Part shown: in pieces, positions 36,115 through 47,700 of the stretch
How the letters are laid out: the number at the start of each line of letters is the position of its first letter
How positions within the stretch are numbered: the stretch's first letter is position 1
Origin: Corallium rubrum
Taxonomy: Eukaryota; Cnidaria; Anthozoa; Scleralcyonacea; Coralliidae
Length of the DNA stretch: 64,000 bases
Assembly (NCBI GenBank): GCA_964035015.1
Contig: OZ035999.1
Span: forward strand, 3,795,627-3,859,626
Direction of reading: 5' to 3'
Notes under the pieces: generated by a model
Databases searched by the model: none
Seen by the model: the letters and a program-made list of their open reading frames with translations, nothing else
Told to the model about the DNA's origin: nothing
Translations under genes and position numbers: made by a program

Positions 36115-36164
36115 TTGAGGGGTGGAAGCTCCCCCCCGCCCCCCCCCCCCCCAAAAAAAAAATA
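36115..36164. repeat. C and A homopolymer runs
   Basis: CCCCC/G-interrupted C run followed by A run. Confidence 0.9.
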
Positions 36165-36396
36165 AATTGTGATAATTCAGGTCAGTGTACATGAAGCATT
36201 CCCAGGCAGTTCATGGTAGAACCCCCCTGGAATCCTTCTGGCCTTCGGCCACTCGAACTGACTTCTCCCCCAAACGAAAAAGGCAAATTTCAAGTATACA
36301 TACACATTTGCACTGTGCAACACTCCTCGTGGAACTTGTCTCGCTTCTTTTACTTCACAAACCATTGCAGTTTCACGAAAAAATCGCACCGTGTAA

Positions 36397-36568
36397 TAGA
36401 CCTTATTCAAAAATGGCCGCCGAATCAGAATTCTTTTATGTGCATATAAATTAGCCCTTATGACCTCGTTTTAAAGTCAAAATTCTTTTGAATTTCACAC
36501 ATGAAAACGAGTTCATAAGGGCTAATTTATATGTATATAATTCGGCGGCCATTTTTGAATAAGGTCTA
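36397..36568. mobile_element. 172-bp MITE, copy 3
   Basis: Same family, with an 11-bp loss near the right arm. TA borders kept. Confidence 0.85.
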
Positions 36569-37695
36569 TACGCAGCACACTTAAACATGTAGACGCATGT
36601 ACGCAGTGCGTTTTGACTGAAGTTCTCTGTTGGAACAAGCTTCGGCTAGCCAGCATGAACAGTGTTGTAACAACATTGTCCAGTCACCAATCCTGTAACA
36701 ACTTTGTCAGCAAGTGTTAACAAGTTGAAACAGATGCGTCAATAATAGTAAAAATAATTTTTCCTGTTCCAACCACCATGAACAATTTTATAACAAACAC
36801 TTTTCACATAACAATAAAATATATTTACATATTCATAGATACCTCTGGACACTTTTTGATAAAAAAGAATATAATACACAAAATTACATTCCGTGACAAA
36901 AAAAGGCCGGTTTCGAAACATTCAATATTTCAATAATTATACTGTTACATAATGGTCTGGTGACACGTTGAAGTCATATGGTATACAAAAATGGCCGCCG
37001 TGACGTCAGATGAAAACGATCTATTATATTTAAGAAATACATGGTCGCGCGGATAAAAAGCGAAGATGAAAAAAACCAAAAAACCCTGGAGGCATCTTCG
37101 TGCGGGAACTTACGCAAGGATGGCGTTAAACGGCGTACATTTCGCGCATGCTCATTTCGAAACGTTTCGACGGCAGCTGGGCTTCAGGTGGATTTACTAC
37201 AACTGGCTGCGACGTAATACGTGCAGTAACCACGGTGTGGTCACGTCATGGAGAATAAGAAAAAAGTTATCCCTGGATTTTAACAGAAACGTTAAAATAT
37301 GACGAGATTTTCATTGTTTTTCTTTGAAATGTAAAACTTCAAAAATGATGGAACTAAATTTTGGACATTACAATGTGGCCCAAACCTAATATAGTTTGGC
37401 CAACACATTAACTTTAGTTAGCAACCGGTTGTCTAGTAATGGATACGTCAGTCTTGACCGGTTTTAATGATGTTGGAAAATATTCCGCATCAACATCAGG
37501 AGTATTATCATAGGGATTCGTTGCTTCCACAAATGGAAAAAAAATATTTAAAAAGGGTCAGTATCTTTTGCCCAGCTGTTAACCATTTCACATTGCTATT
37601 CAACAACCCACCGCGACGGTAACATGAGTGATGACGTAATTGTCGTCAATGTCCATTTGATTACATCACCAACCTAATTCCCAGGACTTTTTCGA
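36569..37695. other. Downstream of nkd
   Basis: The nkd 3' UTR must lie at the right end. A minus-strand ATTAAA near 37464-37469 is a weak poly(A) candidate. 36650-36730 belongs to the AACA/TGTT family. Confidence 0.4.
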
Positions 37696-38709
37696 TCAAC
37701 GCTTCTCTCCGTAGTGATGGTAATGGTGATGGACATGTTCGTGCCTGTGCACGACAGCTGTACCCGCAGAAAATTTCATTGGTACTCCCTCGGGATTATC
37801 ATTGCCATCACGTGGTCTCCTGTGCTTAGTTTTTCGTCGTCTCCCGGGCTTGGGTTCTTCAAAAGGGGTTTGACGGGGGGCGGCGTGCACATAGAGATAC
37901 TTGTCCTCAGTGTGGTATGCGTAACTCGGATCCAACGGCACATCTTCCTTCAATACTCCAGCCTTCGGCACCGGAGATTTACCTCCGGAGACACGGGTTA
38001 CAGGAGATGTGTACCCGGAGACGTGTGCGACAGGAGATGTGTGCCCGGAGACGTGGACCTCAGGGGAAGTGTGACCAGAAATGTGTGGCCCAGGGCATGC
38101 GTGACCGGGGTACGTAGGTCTTCGCCGTGAACTGCGGCGGTGTGATTTTAACTTGGATTTCTTGTCCGTCAATAACAAAAGGTCTTCAGGGAGGACTGGT
38201 ATTTTACTTTCAGCACCACATCCGCCTGGACCCGTCTGCTTTCTCGTTGGAAAGTTCGGTTTGTCTGCCAGTAAGTTATTGTTCTTTGGTGCCGGTACAC
38301 TATTTCTCGTCGTGTTGTCCCGTTTATCCTCCGCTGACCAACAAGACTTACATCTCGTCGAGTGTAAATGACCCTTACCCAAGTCGTTATTCAAAACCTG
38401 AACAGTAGAATATCTCTCTTCTTTCTCTTTTCGTTTCCTTGACTTCTTCACAGACGCCTCGTGAGACATTTCCTTCAGCTGCAAGTGTTCGAGTTTTGTC
38501 TCGGTTTCGCCCGTTGCATCTTCGGCACCAATCACGACTTCGCGTCGGGGAACGACGGAAACTCCGCGCATATCCTTGCCTTGTTTCTCTTTCGACACAG
38601 AGATGAGCACTTTCACTTTCTTCACCGAGTCTTGCGAGGTTTTCTTATTGGCTTTGTCGACAGACTTGCCCAGAGCATCGTAAATTGACCTCACCAAGTT
38701 CGTCAAATC
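37696..38709 (-). CDS. nkd: nkd exon 7: end of EFX motif, repeats, His-rich tail
   Basis: Acceptor CATTTTAG/GAT at 38710; stop TGA 37698-37696. It codes residues 149-485: DLTNLVRSIYDALGKSV, KKVKVLISVSKE, a Lys/Arg-rich stretch, five imperfect decapeptide units of the SGHTSPxxHV type (349-399), a basic GRRRKTKHRR cluster, and the His-rich end. No in-frame ATG exists at the start; the exon is entered by splicing. Confidence 0.93.
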   Translation of the reverse strand, partial: DLTNLVRSIYDALGKSVDKANKKTSQDSVKKVKVLISVSKEKQGKDMRGVSVVPRREVVIGAEDATGETETKLEHLQLKEMSHEASVKKSRKRKEKEERYSTVQVLNNDLGKGHLHSTRCKSCWSAEDKRDNTTRNSVPAPKNNNLLADKPNFPTRKQTGPGGCGAESKIPVLPEDLLLLTDKKSKLKSHRRSSRRRPTYPGHACPGPHISGHTSPEVHVSGHTSPVAHVSGYTSPVTRVSGGKSPVPKAGVLKEDVPLDPSYAYHTEDKYLYVHAAPRQTPFEEPKPGRRRKTKHRRPRDGNDNPEGVPMKFSAGTAVVHRHEHVHHHYHHYGEKR

Positions 38710-41700
38710 CTAAAATGTATATTTGAAAATAGGCTCAGAACTTCACGTCTTCTAACCAAGGATGTATTTAGCAAGAGGGAGCATGTTGGGTAGTTGACCG
38801 TCCAAAAAAACCCCAGAACTTTTGAAAGCGCTCGAGGGAAAAAACCCAGAACGAAATGGCGGAAAATCGAGATTTCAGACGTCAAACTGACCCGACGGAA
38901 ATAATTCGTGATGTCGTCCTTGAATGTAAAATCTTAATAGCAACGAAAAATCTTAATATCAACGACAGTGACACAAATCCCACTTGGATAACTTACCGCA
39001 CTTAAACAGATTTAAAGACACCGCAGACAGACTATCTTGCGAAAAATTGCATAAGAGAGAATGATTGAAAAAAAAAACAAGAGAAAATTCCACGACTTTC
39101 GTACATACATGCTTGGTAAGAAATAGAAAATATGGAGAGTTGAGTGGATTCAAACTGCACCTTCGGAAACAGCGGTCCCATTTCACAAAACATTTGGTGC
39201 GAGGTATATGGATTGTAGGCAAGGGATATATTATATGAAATTATTTGAATATAGGTTTCTGGTTCCCATATCAATAGAGTTTTAAAAAAAATTTTAAGCT
39301 AAGCTTTCGTCGGTCTATGCGAGCATCATCAGAGTAGAAGTGGTTTAAAAAATTGTATACGAGGGAACGGTGGTTACATACAGATGGGGCTATGGAGCGT
39401 AAAACAGATATTAACTAAAACTAAATACTAACATACAGTAACTAAAGCTACATAACTCAACATATATGGCAGAATATGTATAGTTGGAATAAAGGTTGTG
39501 AAGTGTATTAAAAACATTATACACATATACGTATAAGATGACAAAATATGCAAAGATTAAAAAAAGGAGAAATACTATCACCGATGAAATACAGCGCGCT
39601 CGATGTCTCCCTATATTGCCTATGGCATTGTCGTTACTAGAGATCAAACCAGCCCTCAACCTAGAGTAATCTCCACAGAGTCCTCGTTCTTTATACAACG
39701 CCACATAGCTTCAAGGCGACGTCAACTTACCAAAATATGAGAACTGTTTCAATACTGACAATACTGTCATTAAACTAGCTTCAAATATCTAATATAACAG
39801 TGAGTTAGTCGTGACTTTTTGTTGCCTTTTAACGGCCGTCGTCGTCCTAGCATCGTAAAGTCCCTATTTTCTTAGAGGAGGTTATCCGCTCTAAAATATA
39901 ATGTTTTAACGACAGCACCTTTGTACTGTGGACATTGCGACTTCTACTCTATAACTGAAGTGCCATCACCAAACGACCGTGTGTACGGTTGTACACTTGT
40001 ACGGACATAAATAGGCTAGCTGCAGTGCCCCAAGGTATGTTCACACAAGCGGACTGGATTTGGATTGCTTGTCCGCCAGTTAGAACGCAATCGTACTGGG
40101 TTTGGATTCGAGTTCACCTAATAGAGTTGGACTGAAAAAGAACTCGACAATACAGGTGTGAATGCAAGCAGTTTGACTTTGTCTCAGGCGAGAAATGGGT
40201 CCGTTTCATTCGCGAGGTAGTCATTCGCTGCATGGGCGGTCAGCAATGTACACGGGTTCATTCCTGACTAGCAAAGCAAAACTGAAAATTAGTGCAGTAA
40301 AATGTCCAGAGCCAAGTCTAGTAGTGTGAACGCAACGATATACTTACTATATAGTCAAGCCCAAATCCAGTCTGAGTCCGCTATATAGTGTGAACAAACC
40401 TTAATTGGATACGAGTTTCTCCACAACTAAAAACCAACGAATACTATAGTAATCTAAGGGGCTGTTTACATGGGAGGCGGGATGACACGTTTGTTTGCTA
40501 GGACGGGACGTTTACCGCCATGCATGTATATATATCTTATTTGTCCCGTTCTGCTTATATGGAAAGATGTTTGCCAGGACATTTTTCATCCCGTCCCGCC
40601 TTCCATATAAATAGCCCCCAAGTAGTACATATACGTACCGTCTATATTTGACGACAGTAATGATTCTTAAACTGAAATTCAGTAGAGCTTAATACTTAGT
40701 ACTAGTCATGTCCAATCTTGCAATACACAATTCTAATTTTTTTCTAGAGATTTCTTCTTTGAAAGATATGTAAATGAATGGTATGTATGACGTCAAAAAC
40801 TAGTCACATTTCGACTCGTTGGTTAATCCGGACTCGGGAATTAAAAATTGTCTGGAAAAGCGGCGAACATCAAGGCGACTAGCAATACAGTAAGCTGCTA
40901 TGTGTAAATACAGGTAACCCGAAAAGGCATAAATCTTGTTGTTTTTGTCATTAAAATTTTTACAGCACAGCTAAACCCAAAAGCTGCTGTTGGTTGTTCA
41001 GTCGTAATTTTACAAAAAAAAACCCAAAACATTGTGTTTAGCAATTGGGAAAGTGTACATACTTGCATCAATTCGTAAACAAAAGCACAGGAAAAGTTTG
41101 GACGCGTTGCGTTTCCAGATACATCTAGAGACTACGGAGTAATCCTTTAGTTAATCCAGTCGTTAATTCTAGTTTATCCCAAAAAATATTTCACAAAATC
41201 GCGAGAAATTTGCCGCACTGACAGGAATTTAAGTATATAATATCATGGTCACCTTCTAATTCTTTGTTTTAAATTGCACGTTTAATTTCAAATATCCGTT
41301 GCTTAATAATTCTAGTGAGGGACAATTCACAAACCGTGAGTAGTACAGTATTTACCAGAGAGGAACGATTACTTCAAATCATTAGTCTTTCTATAATCGT
41401 TGGGTAATATGTATAAAACATAAACAGACAATCTTGTGTAAGATATGACACGCAAACTTGAGCCGAAAGCAAGAATAGTGTCACTATGATGAAAAAATCG
41501 TCAGTCCTTTTTTTGATCTTCTCATAAAGTACATTTAAAATGAGGGTGAATGGCGTTTGTGGTTTGTCAGTATCTCATCTCGTTCAAGAGATATTCACGT
41601 TTTGGAAATATGCAAATTTATGGCTGATGACGTCATTTTCTCCAAACGAGCGAAATGAAAATTGTAAAATAAGGAATATCTTTAGAAATAAACAATAGAA

Positions 41701-44700
41701 CGCGCTTAAACTTTGTATGCTTATAGTACCCAATACAATACACTTCTCTGTGGAACTATTGTGATTGCTATGTTAAGCGCATGCTCACAGGTTACTCTAA
41801 ACCTTAAAAAAGGAATTATCATTTTTGCCTCATTGTTTAAAAATAGAAAGATTTAAACATTTGAATTACAATGCCTACATAAGCCCTAATCTTCATTTCT
41901 ATTCGCTGGAGTAAACGCTACTTGATTGCTGATAAATAAGCAAATTTAATTTTATCATTGGAGGGGGCCAGGAACTAGCAGTTTCCACGAAAACAAATAA
42001 AGTTCCACAGAAAAACGTATTTTATTTAATACGATAAGCATGCAAAATTTTAGCACTTTCTATTGTTTATTTCTAGAGATATTCCTAATTTTACGATTTT
42101 CATTTCTCTCGTTTCGAGAAAATGACGTCATCAGCCATATAATTTCCATATTTCCAAAACGTGAATATCTCTTGAACGAGATGAGATATTTACAAACCAC
42201 CAATCCTCATTTTAAATGTACTTTATGACAAGATAAAAAAAAGGCTGACGATTTGTCATCACAGTGACACTTTAAAGATCTGATCAGTGTGCAAATATTT
42301 TGAATGTTTATCAAGTTGTTCGAGATATAAGCTAATCAAACAAAAACGTTTATGTTGCTTAGGACAATTCGGCATCCGATTTACAGATACTGATTAATCA
42401 TGAATTATTAACGCCTGCTCAGGCGTTCACTCGGGCTACTGATTTCTGAAAGCTTGGCGTAGCCTATGCGAACTTTAGCAAGACTATATGGCAATGGCAA
42501 TGCATAATTGCATATATTTTGACAAATAGAATTTATGGTGCAGCAGTGCAGGAAGCGCCGAAGGTTTGCTAATGTACATGTATTAAAACAACAAGGCCGT
42601 TTTTCTGAAAATTAAACAACGGATCTAATATATTTAGTAGACAAAACCTATAGTGTCGGATTCGGCAGATACAAGCGATCATTTTGATATAGACTCGGCC
42701 TACCACAGGTAGCCCGAGTAATTAACGAGCTCTAATTAGTTCCTTTAGGCAGAAGGGTTACCCTAGTTCATTGTCTTTCCGTGTTTCGTTTACATGAGTG
42801 CTAGGGTGACCCTGGGGGGGGGGGGGGGGGGGGGACGGATTTACCCACTATCAGCTTGCTAGGGTAACCCTGGCGGCAGGGCTATCTTTTTGTTTACATA
42901 AGCCATGTAAACACGTTTGCTAGGGTGACCCTGGCGCCACCAGACAAAATGTCTTAATGATTATGTGGCTGCCCTTCCTGTTCTTATACACCTTGTGAAG
43001 TCTTGAAGATATCAAGCAAATGATGCCAACAATAACATGTAAACCGAAATGTGGGTCGCCCTACTCCATGTAAACAAGGGCTATCTTTCGACTCGTTTCA
43101 AAGGGTAATTAGTGACAAATTCTAATGGTTAGTTTTAAACTTAATGACTAGTGACCACATCCGAACCAAACCAGGAGTTAAATTTAATGTATAGTGATAT
43201 AAGTTGTACGTATGTATGTAGCGCATGTGGTACTTGGTAGACGAACGTCCACCAAACGTCTGTTAATGTATAAGCCATAAAAATAAGACACTTGTAATTT
43301 GCAGAAATTTTTTGCAACCAAATACTGACGTTTCGAAAGGAGCCCTTCGTGTCAGCCCTTCATTCACTGTCCGATAAGCAAATGAAGGTTTTATTTTCAT
43401 GCACTTTATGACTTTGAGGTTGCCATTCATCTGTGAGTGGGATATAAAATTTGAGCGTCGTGCCGTGGACTTGTGGTTCAGGTCTTTGAAGAAATTATTC
43501 GCAAACCGTCTCGTTTCTCGACGACTTCACTTCTTTAAGCCAGAAGGAACCATTCCTTTGAATTTAAAACGCTTTGAAGTTTAATATAAATAAGTTTTGT
43601 GGAAACACCACGTAAAATGTTTCTTTGCTAAGCTTTCGGCCTGTTGATTTAATTGATCAGTTGCGAAGTTTATAAATGACGTGAGCCAACAACTTGTTTA
43701 GTTGTCATTGCTCTGATGAAGGCCTGAGTCAACAGGCAGAAAGCTTGGCAAAGAAATATTTTACGTGGTGTTTCCACAAAACTTATTTATATTACATTAT
43801 CGCCATGAAAACATTCAAAGAATTAACTTTGAAGTTTGTTAAAAAAAACTCAGCTTCGCCGGTTTTTCTAATTTGCTTATCGAAATTTCCAAAAATATTA
43901 TTAAGGCTGATATCACGTTGACACTGTTAAACCAGAGGGTGGCGAAATCGTAGCATAAATATACCGTGAACTGCTGATAAACAAGACTTCGACACAATAA
44001 CACCACCCCCAAGACGCAGGAAAAAAAGAGGATAAAAATAACACGCTTTCAATAAATCCTATAAATGGTATATTTTGAAACAAATTTTTCTCCAATAATA
44101 GCACACCTCTCTCAAAAAGTAAACCCTGGCAAAAACAACCTCAGAAATAAGTCCTTTAGAAAAATTTACACTTTGTACTTGTATCACCGTAAACACCCGT
44201 TAAGTACTAAGTCTATTTTGTCGCGCTTTGATGTTGTTCTCGGTGCAATAGATGAAACACGAGACTGTTTCATGATTTCATCCGATATCAAAACACTCAG
44301 ACCAATTCGAAGTGTTTTGATGGCAGATAGAACACTCTGTCAACTTCTCAAACAAACTCAGTATTGTTTCAGAAAATCGAAGTGAAAGATCGCTTACTTT
44401 ATATGATTTCTTCCCTCGATAGCCAAACCATCGTTTCTGTACTCATTTATTTTGTTTTCATCTTATGAAGTATTAATGTGCTATCCATCGAGATTATCTG
44501 ATATAATGCAGTTTGGGTTGTCATACAGATATAATGTAAACAGAATCTGAGATGGCCTGGGTTATCAGAATGACAAGATATGCAGCTTTGGATTAAATGC
44601 CAAGTATAACGACGTTTGCCGGACGTCACGTCTGCTTTGGGAAATTAAAACAAAACCCTGAAAACAGTACAAACTTTGTTGCACAAACAGTACAACTTTG

Positions 44701-47700
44701 TTGCAGTATCAGGCATGGCAGTGATACCATAGCGTTAGTGCTTTATCGCGCACCTACGCCAGACGACTGGCGTGACGACGACAGACTGACACGTCACTCC
44801 AACTTAACTGCAGTGAAATCTTACGAAACACGCGATTAACTCTGTATAATACATATTTATGTAATATTTCGCCGACATTCGGGTGAACTGTTAACGGGAA
44901 TGTGTTTAATAGGAGTAATTGGTATTGCCGTCCAAGCCGTGGTAGAAACACTAGTCGAACTCGATCGCAACTGTTGTAACGTGACTGCACACACGTATTA
45001 TACATATACATGTAAACATACGTCAACTCGGTCTAGTTCACATGATGCGCTCGCTGCAGGCTTGTAGCAAGTCTGTTAACAAGTTGTAATAGTGCTGTTT
45101 CATCATGCCACAACAAGGTTGCGGTCAACAAGCTTGTTAAAAGTTGCCAAGCATGAGTCGAAGGAAGTTGTTGATATAGGTTTGTGTGAGAGACGTTACA
45201 ACTTGCAACAAGCATGTGAACAAACTGTTTATTTATACAAGATTGTTCATATCTAACCGTACCAAGCCTTGAACGGATTTGTCATCGGTATTTGAACGCA
45301 TTTGACATGTTGGTACAATTTTTGCAATTTTGACCGTGTTCGTGCTTCATACCAGAGAACCATTTTTTTATCATCAGGAATGGGGAATATGAGAAGGAAG
45401 GCAAGCTTGGATGGTCCGACTGGGGCTATAAAAATGTTTGTAGGCAGTTGCGCGCTTCATACCTTTTCTAGAATAACGACTAGAGCATAACCACTAAGTA
45501 AGTATGTAAGTAAGGCCTCTACGCACGGAACGCTAGATTTCTATATCATACAGCGCTTGAACGTTCTGCGTGCACACTTCACACAGATCTCAACAGACTG
45601 GACAGCACAAATCAGACAGTGCGCTTTTCCCGACCGACTTTGGTAAAGGCGTTGTAAGGAATATACCCAAACAGCTTTATATATTGTACATATACCAACC
45701 TCGTTTGAAATGCGCCCGTTGTCCTCAAAGTTGTACAACGAAAACGACCACTGTTGGCGATCAGAATTCATTGAGCGAACAGAAACACCACAATCGATGT
45801 CCTAAGATAAGGAATAAACAAACATTTAGTGTCGGTCATACGAAGTGATCCTCTAGATCTTCTATGTAGCCTTGTCTCGTTTTCAAACGAAACAGGAAGC
45901 ACCGAAGCAAACAAGATAGAGAAAACTACATTAACTATTCCGACAAACACTTGACTCATTTCCGATATCGTCACTGCCTTAGCTAACAACTTCTGGTTCG
46001 ATGTTAAACGATGTCCTGTTTGGCGTAAACAAAGATATTTTTCCAGCGAGCCATCAAATACAAGCTACTCAAAACAAATCTCGTACTAATAAACCAATTC
46101 AGTCCGAGTTGTACATGCTCACCTATAGTTACAAGAAAACCCAAAGCTCTCTCTATATACTGTAGTTCAGATAGTAATAGCGCTAAAGTTCGGTAGGATA
46201 CGACCACTTTCGGTATCGGAGATTAATAGTTCTAACTCTGACCTTCCACGAACAATACAAACGCACTTGACTCATGCACACAAAAATGAATGGAAGTTGT
46301 AGGAAAGGGGGGTTCGTTCCGATTCTCATTCTAGCCCATTGCCCCCACCATTTTCCCCCAGATTAGGTTCCTCAAAGTTGGTTCATTTTGGCTTATTAAA
46401 TATAACACATAGTCTTCAAAACTCCGTAAAATCTTTCCCCAAACTCTAGAAATGGCATTTCAGAGACTCCGCATTTCAAAATATCCCGGGGGAGCATGTC
46501 CTCGGACACCCTACCATGTTTCTCACACCTTTGGCTAGACTTGCTCCAAGTCTGCCTCTTTGTTTCGAGATTACATTGCCAATGCCTCCCACACATTTTG
46601 TAAATAAAATCCATCTCGAAACAAACCCGTTCGAAACAACCAAGAGGCAGACTTGGAGCAAGTCTAGCCTTTGGCGCTCTGACTGCCCCTCCCCCCCAAA
46701 ACTTTTTACACTCTGCTACGGCACTGAACAATACAAATGGCTTTGCCAAGAATCGAGTTTTAATACAAGTCAATCCATGAAACTTGTAGGCTCCTTAAGA
46801 CTTTGCGATGCGCTTTCGTTGTACTTCTACAGATCTAGACTATGTGAAACTTTTCACATGGTTGTATTTTTACAATCCCTCAATCAATGTAGCGTTTTAT
46901 CTATTCCTTTAAAATAGATTACACAATCCCAGAAACAGTATATGCCGAATGGTGGCGTAGCTAGTATTTTTCCAGGAAGGGGCGACAGTCTGACAGACAA
47001 CCGCAAAACTCGAAGGCCCAGCATGTCTGCATTATCTCCGTTAGAAATTTCTAAAAAGTTGACGTCCGACTTCACGCCATTTCTTAGAATTTCTTTTTAT
47101 AAAATATTTCAAATTTTTTGCAGAGGTACCGACACACAGCCAAAAAAGAAACAACTCGATAAACTCCACCATCACAAAGTTCTTCCAATTATAGAAACAC
47201 GTCTCCCACCCGATTGCAAAAATCCTATTCAAGCCACAATATGATGACATTCATCGACGAGAAAGGTGTTTAGAAAATCCAACTTGTAAATTAAAGCTGA
47301 TACCTTTGCCGACTTAACATATAATCTGACAAAACGTGTGGATCACGTCTTGCACTTTATTATGGTTTACTTTATATGTCATATATGCAATCTTGGACGA
47401 CCCAAAGGATTGACAAAGAGTCAGGAATACAGAAAGTAGCATATCGGTATACAAACAGTTGTAAGTAAGAACCCGTTAGAATAATACTGGTGGTAGGGCA
47501 ACACTGTACGAGGAAGATATAAGTAGATAAGACGTTCATTAGATCAATTAAAGGGTAAATGTCGCATCGCAATCATGGGAAAATTGCAGAGTGCTTGTCG
47601 AGTCAAGGGGCCAATCTGATTTCTCCAGCGGAACTTCCGAGTGTTATGATATAGCTTCTCAAATAAATCAGTATTTTAAGAGACATTTGACGTAAAAGTT

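Noticed and set aside
36185..36454. 89-residue ORF at 36185
   Set aside because: Its end lies in the TIR of a MITE and no family resemblance or splice support was found.
44065..44385. 106-residue ORF in nkd intron 6
   Set aside because: No recognisable domain, no splice sites in register, and lies in repeat-rich sequence.
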